NCBI RefSeq assembly: GCF_018614195.1 | Contig: NZ_JAGGOT010000022.1 | Span: 1 to 64,000 of the forward strand | DNA length: 64,000 nucleotides | Direction of reading: 5' to 3' | DNA from: Streptomyces sp. ISL-43 | GTDB lineage: Bacteria > Actinomycetota > Actinomycetes > Streptomycetales > Streptomycetaceae | Part shown: positions 57,041-64,000 of the stretch, piece by piece | Layout of the letters: the number at the start of each line of letters is the position of its first letter | Position numbering within the stretch: the stretch's first letter is position 1 | Translations under genes and position numbers: made by a program | Notes under the pieces: generated by a model | Databases searched by the model: none | The model's input: the letters and a program-made list of their open reading frames with translations, nothing else | Told to the model about the DNA's origin: nothing

Positions 57041-58825
57041 TCAGAAAGACAGCGGGAACAGGGCCTCGAAGTCGCCCGTCCGGGCCGCGCGCAGGACCGC
57101 GAGGGTCCGTAGCGGCGTGTGGTCGGCCTTGCCCAGGGCCTCGGGGGTCTCCGCGCAGCGGTCGCCCGAGCACAGGCCCGCGCGGGTCCAGCCGGCCACG
57201 GCGTCCGCGGTGGGCCGCTCCGCCCACAGGCCGAGCACCGACGCCTCGAAGGAGGCGTCCTTGCCGGCGCGGTAGACGCCCTCGCCGACCCGCTGGGCGG
57301 CGGCTTCCGCGGCTGCCTGGCGGGCCAGTTCCGGGTCTCCGCACTCCTGGGCCGCGGCCCGCAGCCAGGCGCCGCGCACCACCGAGTGCCCGGCGCCCGG
57401 CGCGGAGGCCGCGGCGGCGGCCTTGGCGGCGGCCGTGCGGTAGACCGAACCGGCTTCGCACACCAGGGACTCGGCCGCGGTGGAACCGCGCAGGTCGATC
57501 GCGCTCAGCAGCAGGCGCGCGTCGTCGTCGGGCTTGACCCCGTCGGTGGACGGGGCGGGCAGCGTACGGTCCACCTCGCCGGCGGCCGCAACGCCGACCG
57601 CCTTGCCGATCAGCCGCAGGTCGACGCGTTCCACCAGGGCGGCCGTGTCGTACGGCGCCTTGCGGCCGGCCGCCGCCGGCAGCCAGACCTCGCGGATCTG
57701 GCGTTCGAGGCCGGGGGCGAACCGCGCCAGGGAACCGGTGCCGTTCGCCAGCGCGACGGCGGCGGCGGAGGCGCCCAGGGCGCCTTCCGCGGCCTGTTCG
57801 GCGGGCCAGCCCGCCCGGGAGTGCGCGCCGGCCGCCAGTGCCCGTACCCCGGCGCAGCCCAGGCCGAGCGCGACGGAGGTGGCCTGCGGATCGCTGTGGG
57901 CGGCGCCGGGCAGTGCGACGCCGCCGTCCGGGCGGACCAGGCCGGCGCAGGTGGCGGGATCGAAGGCGGGCAGGGCCACCCCGAGCTGGTCCGCGGCGCC
58001 GCGCAGGGCGGCCTCGGAGGCGAGGCGGACCGGGTCGGCGCCGAGTGCGGTGAGCGCGCGGTGGGTCGCGGTGACGAGTTCGGCGGTGTGCGGGGGCACG
58101 GCGGCGGAGCCGCGCAGCATTCCGGCGCTCTGCAGCAGGGCGGCGGCGGCGTTGGGGTTCGCGGCGGCGTCACCTGCGGTCATGGCCGCCAGGGCCCCGC
58201 GGTTGGCCTCCCGGACGGGCGCGGGTACGGGCAGCCCGAGGCGGGTGAGCACGCGCAGGGCCACGGCGGTGCTTCCGGGGTCGGCCGCGGCGGTGCTCGG
58301 GCCGGTCCGGTAGCCGCCGCCGCCGCGCAGGGACTCCAGGGTGCGCGCGACGCGGTCGCGGTCGGCTTCGCCTCCCGCCGTGAGGCGGGCGTCCACGGCG
58401 AGTGCGACCTGGGCGACGGCGGGCAGCCCCGAGGAGGCCATCCGGCCCTCCTCGGCGGCCGCGGTCCACAGGGCGAGCCGGGACGCCTCGACGCGGACGT
58501 CCGGGGTCTTGGCCTGTTCGGCCAGGCGCAGCCGCCATGCCGTCTCGTACAGGGAGAACGGGGAGTTCGCCGCGGACTGGGCGCCGTCCACGAACCAGCC
58601 GCGCTCGCCGTCGCTCACCCAGGAGTCCAGGAGCAGGGCGTCGGTGTCGAGCGGGGGCACCGCGGCGGGCACGACGGAGGCGCCGGCTCCCTCCGCGCCC
58701 GCGGCGCCGCCGTGCTGCGGGGAGCAGGCGCTGACGGCGGCCACGGCGGCGAGGAGGACGGCGGCACAGCGCGCCCGCACCGCTCCCCGGGGGGAGCGGT
58801 GCGGGCGCCGGAGGGTGGCGGGCAT
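57041..58825 (-). CDS. Predicted lipoprotein with prenyltransferase-like alpha-toroid repeats
   Basis: A 594-residue exported protein. The N-terminus has an Arg-rich start and a lipobox-like AAVSACSP, so it is probably lipid-anchored outside. The mature part is Ala/Leu-rich helical repeats, about 40-50 residues each, with segments such as GGGGYRTGPSTAAADPGSTAVALRVLTRLGL (landmarks GGGGYRTG and STAVALRVL), the pattern of prenyltransferase/squalene-oxidase/terpene-cyclase toroids. No DxDD or metal-binding catalytic motif is seen. Its start overlaps the stop of the upstream secreted protein by one base (TGATG), so they are coupled. Codons about 6-18 lie in a 38-bp perfect palindrome. Confidence 0.72.
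   Translation of the reverse strand: MPATLRRPHRSPRGAVRARCAAVLLAAVAAVSACSPQHGGAAGAEGAGASVVPAAVPPLDTDALLLDSWVSDGERGWFVDGAQSAANSPFSLYETAWRLRLAEQAKTPDVRVEASRLALWTAAAEEGRMASSGLPAVAQVALAVDARLTAGGEADRDRVARTLESLRGGGGYRTGPSTAAADPGSTAVALRVLTRLGLPVPAPVREANRGALAAMTAGDAAANPNAAAALLQSAGMLRGSAAVPPHTAELVTATHRALTALGADPVRLASEAALRGAADQLGVALPAFDPATCAGLVRPDGGVALPGAAHSDPQATSVALGLGCAGVRALAAGAHSRAGWPAEQAAEGALGASAAAVALANGTGSLARFAPGLERQIREVWLPAAAGRKAPYDTAALVERVDLRLIGKAVGVAAAGEVDRTLPAPSTDGVKPDDDARLLLSAIDLRGSTAAESLVCEAGSVYRTAAAKAAAAASAPGAGHSVVRGAWLRAAAQECGDPELARQAAAEAAAQRVGEGVYRAGKDASFEASVLGLWAERPTADAVAGWTRAGLCSGDRCAETPEALGKADHTPLRTLAVLRAARTGDFEALFPLSF
58771..58808. repeat. 38-bp perfect palindrome inside the lipoprotein gene start
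   Basis: 18-bp arms at 58771-58788 and 58791-58808 separated by GG; the left arm reads GCGCCCGCACCGCTCCCC. The outer edge is 17 bases inside the minus-strand ATG (58823-58825). It can fold as a very stable RNA hairpin next to the ribosome site. Confidence 0.85.
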
Positions 58826-59634
58826 CAGCTGTAGGACCTGTCCTGGCTCGTCACGGTGAAGAAGGACGAGCCGAACTGGAAGGTGCCGGTGACCGAGTGG
58901 CTGATCCGGAAGACGTTGGAGTAGTCGTCCTGGCTCGGCGGGTAGAAGGCGACCTGGTCGTAGGCGTGCTCGCTGTACCAGTTGTTCTGCACGCTGGTGG
59001 TCCAGCTGGCCTCGGCGAGGCTGCCGGTGCTCCTGACCGCCGCGCCCTGCGGTGCGCCGACCACCCAGAACGGGGCGCCCACCGAACCGATCCGCCAGCT
59101 GTCGGTGTGCTCGATGCTGTCCGCGTTGAACGGGCGGCCGCCGAGCCAGGCGACGTCGGAGGAGGTGCCGGTGAAGATGGCGTAGTACTCCATGAACGGC
59201 ACCTTGACGAAGCTGGAGCCGGCGGCGGTGAGCTCGCCCTGGCCGGCGCCCGGGACGGTGATCCGCTCGGACTTCGAGGAAGTCAGCCACTGGTCGCGGA
59301 CCGGGAAGCCGCTCTGGTCGCCGTGGCCGCCGCCGTCGTCCGCCTGGGCCTGGGCGGGGCCGGCCGGGGCGGGGGTCTTCGGTGCCTTGCGGGTCTCGGC
59401 ACGGTGCTCGCGGACCTCCTTGACGAGGTCGCGCTTGTTGCGCACCGACGCGTCGGCGGTGAGTACCTTCGCGTGCGCGTCCTCCTTGACCACGACCGTG
59501 CCGGGGACCGGGGTTCCGGCCGCCTCGGTGCCGGTCGCGCCCTGCGCGATGCCGGTGGCGAGTCCGCCGAGCAGCAGCGCGAACGTCGCGGCGTACGCGG
59601 CGGTGCGCCTGCGCCCGCCGAGGGTGATCCCCAT
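58825..59634 (-). CDS. Secreted protein of unknown function
   Basis: A 269-residue exported protein from ATG 59634, with AAAGGGA eight bases upstream. The signal peptide spans GRRRTAAYAATFALLLGGLATGIAQG. Residues about 40-110 are charged and Ala/Pro/Gln-rich, then a beta-rich domain of about 160 residues follows (ERITVPGAGQGELTAAGSSFVKVPF, WLGGRPFNADSIEH, WRIGSVGAPFWVVGAP, with a C-terminal FQFGSSFFTVTSQDRSYS). I do not recognise the domain. It is coupled to the toroid lipoprotein downstream, so the two probably work together at the cell surface. Confidence 0.65.
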   Translation of the reverse strand: MGITLGGRRRTAAYAATFALLLGGLATGIAQGATGTEAAGTPVPGTVVVKEDAHAKVLTADASVRNKRDLVKEVREHRAETRKAPKTPAPAGPAQAQADDGGGHGDQSGFPVRDQWLTSSKSERITVPGAGQGELTAAGSSFVKVPFMEYYAIFTGTSSDVAWLGGRPFNADSIEHTDSWRIGSVGAPFWVVGAPQGAAVRSTGSLAEASWTTSVQNNWYSEHAYDQVAFYPPSQDDYSNVFRISHSVTGTFQFGSSFFTVTSQDRSYS

Positions 59635-59684
59635 GGTGTGCGTCCCTTTCTGCATGGCAGTCGTGTCGGTTGTGGGAGCCGAGG

Positions 59685-61040
59685 TCACGGGTGCCGGCGT
59701 ACGAAGATGTCGGGCTGGCCGTTGGTGTCACCGGCCGTCAGGTTGGTGGCGTACGAGGTGAACACCACGGTGGAGGCGTTGAAGTCGGCCTCGGGGAAGT
59801 AGCTGGCGGCGTCGGCCTGCTGGCCGGCACTGGCGACGCTCTCGCGGCGCAGTTCGCCGCTGGGCAGGGTGGCGACGAAGATGTCGCGGACGTTGTTGGT
59901 GTCGGCGCCGACCAGGTTGGGGCCGGAGGACGACATCGGGATGTGCAGTGCGTCGCCGGTGATGCTGGCCCAGAAGGTGCCGCCGGGCGCGGGGACGCCG
60001 TCGGCGCCCTTGTCGATCAGGCGCAGCTCACCCGTCTGCAGGTCCTGCAGGTAGGTGTGGTTCTGGCCGGTCGCCGGGCTCTCCGCGGTCAGGTTGGTGG
60101 CGTGCGAGTTGAGTACGACGTAGCGGTTGTCGTCGCTGATCGTGCCGCCGATGGTGATCTGGTCCGACTCGACGCCCGCGGGCGATACCGACAGCCGGGT
60201 GGTCTTGCCGGTGGCGAGCTCGTGCAGGAACTCGTCGACCTTGTGGTTGGTGTCGCCCGGCGAGATGTTCGACGCGTTGGAGAAGAAGGTGACGAACTTG
60301 CCGTCGGCGCTGATCTGGGTGCCGTCGGTGGCGGCGTCGCCGGGGGTTCCGTCGTCGGCCCTGCTGGTGCGCACGACCGTGCCGGTCGCCATGTCCCGGA
60401 CCACGGTGTCCCACACGCTGGCGGGGGTGTCGCCGGGGATGAGGTTGTCGGCGGAGGTCGCGAAGGCGACGAGCCGTCCGTCGGCGGTGATCGTCGGGCG
60501 CATGCTGTCGCCGTTGCCCGGGGTGCCGTCGCCCGCCGCGGAGACCAGGACGGTGACGCCCGTGAACAGGTCGGTGCGGAAGATGTGGGACTTGCCGTTG
60601 GTGACGCCGGCGACCAGGTTGGTGGAGTCGGCGGTGTAGACGACGTAGCGGCCGTCCGAGCTGATGATCGGGTCGATGCCGGTGCAGCCGTTGGACTCCG
60701 CGCCGCCCAGACCCTGGTTCACGCGCGTCGTGACGCCGCGGTTCAGGTCGCGCAGGAAGATGTCGCTGCAGTCGTTGCGGTCTCCCCGGACCAGGTTGCT
60801 CGCGTGCGACGCGAAGACGACCAGGCGTCCGTTCCCGCTGATCGAGGCCCGCTCGCTGGGGCCGTTGGCCGGCTGCCCGCCGACTCCGACACTCACCAGG
60901 AGCGTCTCGTCGGTCGTGACGTGGCGGCCCGGGCGCCCGGCGGCGGGTGCGGGGGCGGCGGCCACCGCGACGAGCGCGAGCGCGGTGCCCAGCATCGCTC
61001 CGCACGCGGCCCGGACTCGGCCCGCTCGGTCCTTTCTCAT
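59685..61040 (-). CDS. Secreted TolB-like beta-propeller protein
   Basis: A 451-residue exported protein starting at ATG 61040 (MRKDRAG), with a signal peptide cleaved around APAAG. It carries seven or so PD40/TolB-type blades of about 55 residues. Each has an ISGNGRLVVFASHASNL-like strand pair followed by VxRDLxTGxxxxVS, as in ISSDGRYVVYTADSTNLV and ITADGRLVAFATSADNLI. Such propellers bind partners rather than catalyse. It lies 50 bases upstream of the secreted protein on the same strand, giving a three-gene exported set. Confidence 0.82.
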   Translation of the reverse strand: MRKDRAGRVRAACGAMLGTALALVAVAAAPAPAAGRPGRHVTTDETLLVSVGVGGQPANGPSERASISGNGRLVVFASHASNLVRGDRNDCSDIFLRDLNRGVTTRVNQGLGGAESNGCTGIDPIISSDGRYVVYTADSTNLVAGVTNGKSHIFRTDLFTGVTVLVSAAGDGTPGNGDSMRPTITADGRLVAFATSADNLIPGDTPASVWDTVVRDMATGTVVRTSRADDGTPGDAATDGTQISADGKFVTFFSNASNISPGDTNHKVDEFLHELATGKTTRLSVSPAGVESDQITIGGTISDDNRYVVLNSHATNLTAESPATGQNHTYLQDLQTGELRLIDKGADGVPAPGGTFWASITGDALHIPMSSSGPNLVGADTNNVRDIFVATLPSGELRRESVASAGQQADAASYFPEADFNASTVVFTSYATNLTAGDTNGQPDIFVRRHP

Positions 61041-61304
61041 GCATGCCTCCTCGTACACCGCTCGGCCAGGCGGCCGTTCGGTCGCGCAGAGACTCACACC
61101 GGGACCTCGGAAAAGGCTTAAGAAGGACTTGACGGCCGAGATCCGCCCTGGCCCTGTCCGGGCGATCCGCGCGGATCAGCCCGGCCCGGCGGCGGCCGCC
61201 GCGTCCCGGGACGTGACACAGCCACCCGGATCCGCGGGGGACGGACGACCCGGATGGCTGTGGATCTTTGGGGCGGCGGCGGCCACGGGCCGCGCCGTGA
61301 CCGG

Positions 61305-61793
61305 CTACTTCAGGGCCGCGCCCACGCGGGTGGCGCAGCCCAGGCGCCGCCCGACCGCGGTCAGTACGGCCTGGAGGCGGCGCTCCAGGCGGGACTCGAC
61401 GCCGATGCTGGCGACCTTCTGCCCGAGGCGGCCGGAGCCGGGCACCAGGTTGTGGACGCTGAGGACGACGCGGCTGCCCTCGCCGGCCGGCTCGACGGCG
61501 TACGTGCCTCCGTACCAGGTCTGCACGCGGACGACGCGGGCCTCGCGGTCGACGGTGACCTCCAGGTAGTCCTCGCCCGAGTCGCCGAACCTGCCGGTGA
61601 ACTGCGCGGGTCCGCCTTCGAGCGTCAGGGCGCCGCTCTCCTGGGCGTGGTCGCCGGCGAGGACGAGGGCGTTGCCGTCCACTCCCGCATCACCTGTCCG
61701 GACGTCCAGCAGCAGTTGGGCGACCTGCTCGGCCGGCGCGTCCACGGTGCCCGTGACGATCCACTTGGCCTGCTCCGCCATCGACGTGTTCAT
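61305..61793 (-). CDS. SRPBCC (START/Bet v1-like) ligand-binding protein
   Basis: A 162-residue protein of the SRPBCC superfamily. The start KWIVTGTVDAPAEQVAQLLLDV is the typical strand-helix opening, followed by curved strands (YLEVTVDREARVVRVQTWYGG, RVVLSVHNLVPG) and a long C-terminal helix LERRLQAVLTAVGRRL. Members include polyketide cyclases and lipid-binding proteins. It is divergent from a MarR gene and may be its target. Function beyond hydrophobic ligand binding cannot be assigned. Confidence 0.8.
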   Translation of the reverse strand: MNTSMAEQAKWIVTGTVDAPAEQVAQLLLDVRTGDAGVDGNALVLAGDHAQESGALTLEGGPAQFTGRFGDSGEDYLEVTVDREARVVRVQTWYGGTYAVEPAGEGSRVVLSVHNLVPGSGRLGQKVASIGVESRLERRLQAVLTAVGRRLGCATRVGAALK

Positions 61794-61852
61794 GGCTTCC
61801 CCTCACCGTTAAACTATTCCTGCACGTGGGACTTCTCCATGACTGGGAAATC

Positions 61853-61864
61853 TCGATTCATCGA
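61853..61864. promoter_or_regulatory. 12-bp palindrome upstream of the MarR gene
   Basis: TCGATTCATCGA with arms TCGAT/ATCGA, 27 bases upstream of the MarR start and about 60 from the SRPBCC start, in a short AT-rich spacer. It is a weak operator candidate because of its size. Confidence 0.4.
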
Positions 61865-61891
61865 AATAAATGGTGCTCCCGGAGGTGCCCG

Positions 61892-62458
61892 ATGTCAACT
61901 CGCCCAAGTTCCCCCAGGTCAGAGCTGATTGCGCAGATCGAGGACGGCGTCCGCGACAACGGCGGACGCGGTCAGCTGCTGCATCAGGCCATCGCTCAGC
62001 ACTTCGGTCTCAACCCGACGGACATGAAGTGCGTCGATCTGGCCAGGAGCGAAACCCGGCTGACGGCGGGCCGGCTCGCCGAGATCACGGGGATGAGCAC
62101 CTCGGCGACGACCGCGGTGCTCGACCGGATGGAACGGGCGGGATTCATCGAGCGGGTGCGCGACCCCGAGGACCGCCGCAGGGTGATCGTCGTGTCCACG
62201 GGTCGCCGCGAGCAGGAGGTCGCCGAGGCGTTCCTCCCGCTCAAGGACGCCATGCGCTCCCTGCTGGAGTCGTACGACGACGCGCAGCTGGAGCTGATCG
62301 GCGAGTTCACCTCGCGGGTGAACTCGCTGCTCAGGGAGGTGACGAGGGAGATCCCGGGCGGCCGGGGAGGTTCCCCGGCCGCACCCGGGTCCGCGGCGGC
62401 GGCCGCCACACCGGCCGCCGCACCGCCCGGCGCACCGCGAGCCGCCGTCACCAGGTGA
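61892..62458 (+). CDS. MarR-family transcriptional regulator
   Basis: A 188-residue regulator from ATG 61892, preceded by GGAGGT. The winged helix includes LTAGRLAEITGMSTSATTAVLDRMERAGFI (landmarks LTAGRLAEITG and LDRMERAGF) and the wing RVRDPEDRRRVIVVS. FGLNPTDMKCVDLARSE is the recognition-domain lead with a Cys that could sense redox state. A C-terminal Pro/Ala/Gly tail of about 35 residues is dispensable-looking. It is divergent from the SRPBCC gene and its 3' end overlaps the convergent P450 gene by 11 bases. Confidence 0.9.
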   Translation: MSTRPSSPRSELIAQIEDGVRDNGGRGQLLHQAIAQHFGLNPTDMKCVDLARSETRLTAGRLAEITGMSTSATTAVLDRMERAGFIERVRDPEDRRRVIVVSTGRREQEVAEAFLPLKDAMRSLLESYDDAQLELIGEFTSRVNSLLREVTREIPGGRGGSPAAPGSAAAAATPAAAPPGAPRAAVTR

Positions 62459-63641
62459 CGGGGAGCGAGGTGACGCCGCGGATCATGCCGCCGCCCCAGA
62501 CGAGCTCCTCCTCGGGTACGGCGAGCCGCAGCTCCGGGAAGCGGCGCAGCAGCGCCCCGAAGGCCACCTGGAGCTCGACCCGGGCCAGGGGCGCGCCCAG
62601 GCAGCGGTGGATGCCGTGGCCGAAGGCGATGTGCCGGTTCTCCGGCCGGGTGAGGTCCAGCTCGTCCGCGCCGGGGAAGACGGCGGAGTCCCGGTTGGCG
62701 GAGGCCGTCGAGGGGATGACGGCCTCACCGGGCTTGACGACCACCGAGCCGATCTTGACCTCCTCGGTGGCGATCCGGATGGTGCCGCCGCTGACCGGCC
62801 CGGGGGTCCAGCGCAGCAGCTCCTCCACGGCGGCGAGCGGGAACCGCTCCGCCCCGCGCAGGGGGGCGAGCTGTTCGGGGTGGCGCAGCAGCGCGACCAC
62901 CGAGTTCGCGAAGGAGTTGGCCACCGTGTGGTAGCCGGCGGTGATCAGGGTCGCCGCGACGGCGATCAGCTCGCCCTGGCTCAGCCGCTCCTGCGCCTGC
63001 GCCTCGATCAGGCCGCTCAGCAGATCGCCGCCGGGCTTGCGGCGCTTGTCCTCGACGAGTTCCGCGAGGTATTCGGCGAGCTGGGTCCGGGCGTCGGTGA
63101 CGGCGCCGGCCGCGCTCGGAGCGAGGGTCAGAGCCGCGTCGGTCCAGTCGCGGAAGGCCTCCCGGTCGGCGTCGGGCACGCCCAGGAGGTCGCAGATGAC
63201 CGTGATCGGCAGCGGCCGGGCGAGCATCGGTACGAGGTCGGCGGGCCGGCCGGACTCCTCGATGACGTCGAGGAGTTCCTCGGTGGTGCGGACGATGCCC
63301 TCGCGCATCCGCTCGGCCTGCCGGCCGGTGAACACCGAGGCGAGCAGCCGACGCAGCCGGGTGTGGTCGGGCGGGTCCATCGCCATGATGGAGTCCGGCT
63401 CGGGACTGGCCGGGCCGAGCCGCGGGGCCCCCGGACGGGTGGTGGCCGCGCGGCTGAGCCTGGCGTCGTTGAGGACCGCGCGCACGTCCTCGTACTGGGT
63501 GGCGAGCCAGGCCCAGTCCCCGGTCGGCAGGTCCACCCGGGCCACCGGGCAGGACTCGCGCAGCTCGCGGAACTCTGGCGGAGGGGTGAAGAGCTGACTG
63601 AGCTGGAACGGGAAGCGCAGCCCCCCGGTGTCGTCGGACAC
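62448..63641 (-). CDS. Cytochrome P450
   Basis: A 397-residue soluble bacterial P450 starting at a GTG with GGAGGAAG upstream. The heme Cys347 is in FGHGIHRCLGAPLAR, the ExxR pair is Glu274-Arg277 in VEELLRWTP, and the I-helix oxygen-binding motif is AGYHT (235-239), with His replacing the common acidic residue before Thr. MDPPDHTRLRRLL is the typical C-helix block. Single actinobacterial P450s of this kind hydroxylate or couple small molecules with partner ferredoxins; none is encoded here. It lies 59 bases downstream of a multicopper oxidase gene and may be cotranscribed with it. Confidence 0.93.
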   Translation of the reverse strand: MSDDTGGLRFPFQLSQLFTPPPEFRELRESCPVARVDLPTGDWAWLATQYEDVRAVLNDARLSRAATTRPGAPRLGPASPEPDSIMAMDPPDHTRLRRLLASVFTGRQAERMREGIVRTTEELLDVIEESGRPADLVPMLARPLPITVICDLLGVPDADREAFRDWTDAALTLAPSAAGAVTDARTQLAEYLAELVEDKRRKPGGDLLSGLIEAQAQERLSQGELIAVAATLITAGYHTVANSFANSVVALLRHPEQLAPLRGAERFPLAAVEELLRWTPGPVSGGTIRIATEEVKIGSVVVKPGEAVIPSTASANRDSAVFPGADELDLTRPENRHIAFGHGIHRCLGAPLARVELQVAFGALLRRFPELRLAVPEEELVWGGGMIRGVTSLPVTW

Positions 63642-63699
63642 AGCCTTCCTCCCGGAAGAGATCGATGACGTGCGGCGCGCGTTCAGGAGGCCGGCGCGG

Positions 63700-64000
63700 T
63701 CAGTTCTCCACCGCCATCTGGCCCATCATCCCCATGTTCAGATGGCCCATCAGGTGGCAGTGGAACATGAACAGACCGGTGTAGTCGGTGAACTTGATCT
63801 TGAACTTGACCGTCTTGCCCGGCATGACCGTGACGGTGTCCTTCAGGCCGGCCTCGCCGGGCCCGGGCGCCGCGCCGTCGCGCTCCACGACCTGGAAGTG
63901 CTCCAGGTGCGTGTGCATGGAGTGCGGTATGCCGAAGCGGACGTCGGTGTTCTCGACGGTCCACAGCTCGGTGACGCCGACCTTGGGGCGCAGGTCCACC
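63700..64000 (-). CDS. Multicopper oxidase, C-terminal end (runs off the window)
   Basis: About 100 residues are visible, in frame to the window edge; the true start lies beyond position 64000. HSMHTHLEHFQV and HCHLMGHLNMGMMGQM supply the C-terminal copper ligands: the HxH pair, then HCHxxxH and the Met axial ligand of the type 1 site. This is the third cupredoxin domain of laccase/CotA/phenoxazinone-synthase-type enzymes. Such enzymes oxidise phenols or aminophenols with oxygen. The neighbouring P450 and SRPBCC genes suggest a small oxidative set. Confidence 0.88.
   Translation of the reverse strand, partial: VDLRPKVGVTELWTVENTDVRFGIPHSMHTHLEHFQVVERDGAAPGPGEAGLKDTVTVMPGKTVKFKIKFTDYTGLFMFHCHLMGHLNMGMMGQMAVEN

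Noticed and set aside
1..64000. NRPS, PKS, terpene synthase, lanthipeptide synthetase, tRNA, rRNA or CRISPR array
   Set aside because: I looked for their signatures on both strands and found none. The toroid lipoprotein at 57041-58825 resembles terpene cyclase repeats only in helical pattern and lacks catalytic motifs.

Overview
The window is about 64 kb of very GC-rich actinobacterial chromosome. Strong third-position G/C bias, GTG and TTG starts, ATGA/GTGA gene overlaps and the gene families present point to Streptomyces or a close relative such as Kitasatospora. It looks like accessory, chromosome-arm-type sequence. I see no rRNA, tRNA, CRISPR array or core housekeeping block.

Layout. (1) 0-2.2 kb: debris. 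A truncated polymorphic-toxin tail with its intact downstream partner gene meets the 3' tail of a beta-propeller gene, and a hypothetical gene follows. (2) 2.2-10 kb: a surface-glycan locus with two paralogous 387-residue acyltransferases flanking a third acyltransferase, a polyprenyl-phosphate-type glycosyltransferase and a large multi-pass GT-C-like protein. (3) 10.1-12.4 kb: a zinc-ribbon protein and a complete ISL3-family insertion sequence with 27-bp ends. (4) 12.4-20.6 kb: an S9 peptidase, a DUF4097-type protein divergent from a MarR/GbsR-like regulator, a secreted phosphoesterase with FG-GAP repeats, and an epoxide-hydrolase-like protein that has lost its catalytic residues, divergent from a WYL regulator.

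(5) 20.5-45.6 kb is the centrepiece: two divergent transcription units around a LuxR-type regulator. The minus unit carries two ATP-grasp ligases, an MFS pump, an AurF-like diiron oxygenase, a CmoA-like and an FkbM methyltransferase, and a class I glutamine-amidotransferase-like hydrolase. The plus unit carries two small proteins, a heme-oxygenase-like diiron enzyme, a 2OG/Fe(II) dioxygenase, a DapF-fold protein with both catalytic cysteines replaced by serine, a second MFS pump, a third ATP-grasp ligase, a molybdopterin oxidoreductase, an aldo/keto reductase, a PLP aminotransferase, a five-gene branched-chain-amino-acid-type ABC importer and an ornithine-cyclodeaminase-like protein. No NRPS or PKS gene is present. 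I infer a biosynthetic cluster for a modified amino acid or small peptide built by ATP-grasp ligases and oxidised by several non-heme iron enzymes. I do not recognise a known product.

(6) 45.6-52.8 kb: a TetR/MFS efflux pair with two 17-bp operator-like palindromes, a POT-family transporter, an MMPL transporter and a DUF4865 protein. (7) 53-57 kb: a MarR regulator, an NTF2-like protein, an O-methyltransferase that appears to lack a standard start codon, and an FAD monooxygenase. This resembles an aromatic-tailoring set without a PKS. (8) 57-61 kb: three exported proteins of unknown job (an alpha-toroid lipoprotein, a secreted protein and a TolB-like propeller). (9) 61.3-64 kb: an SRPBCC protein, a MarR regulator, a cytochrome P450 and the C-terminal end of a multicopper oxidase that runs off the window.
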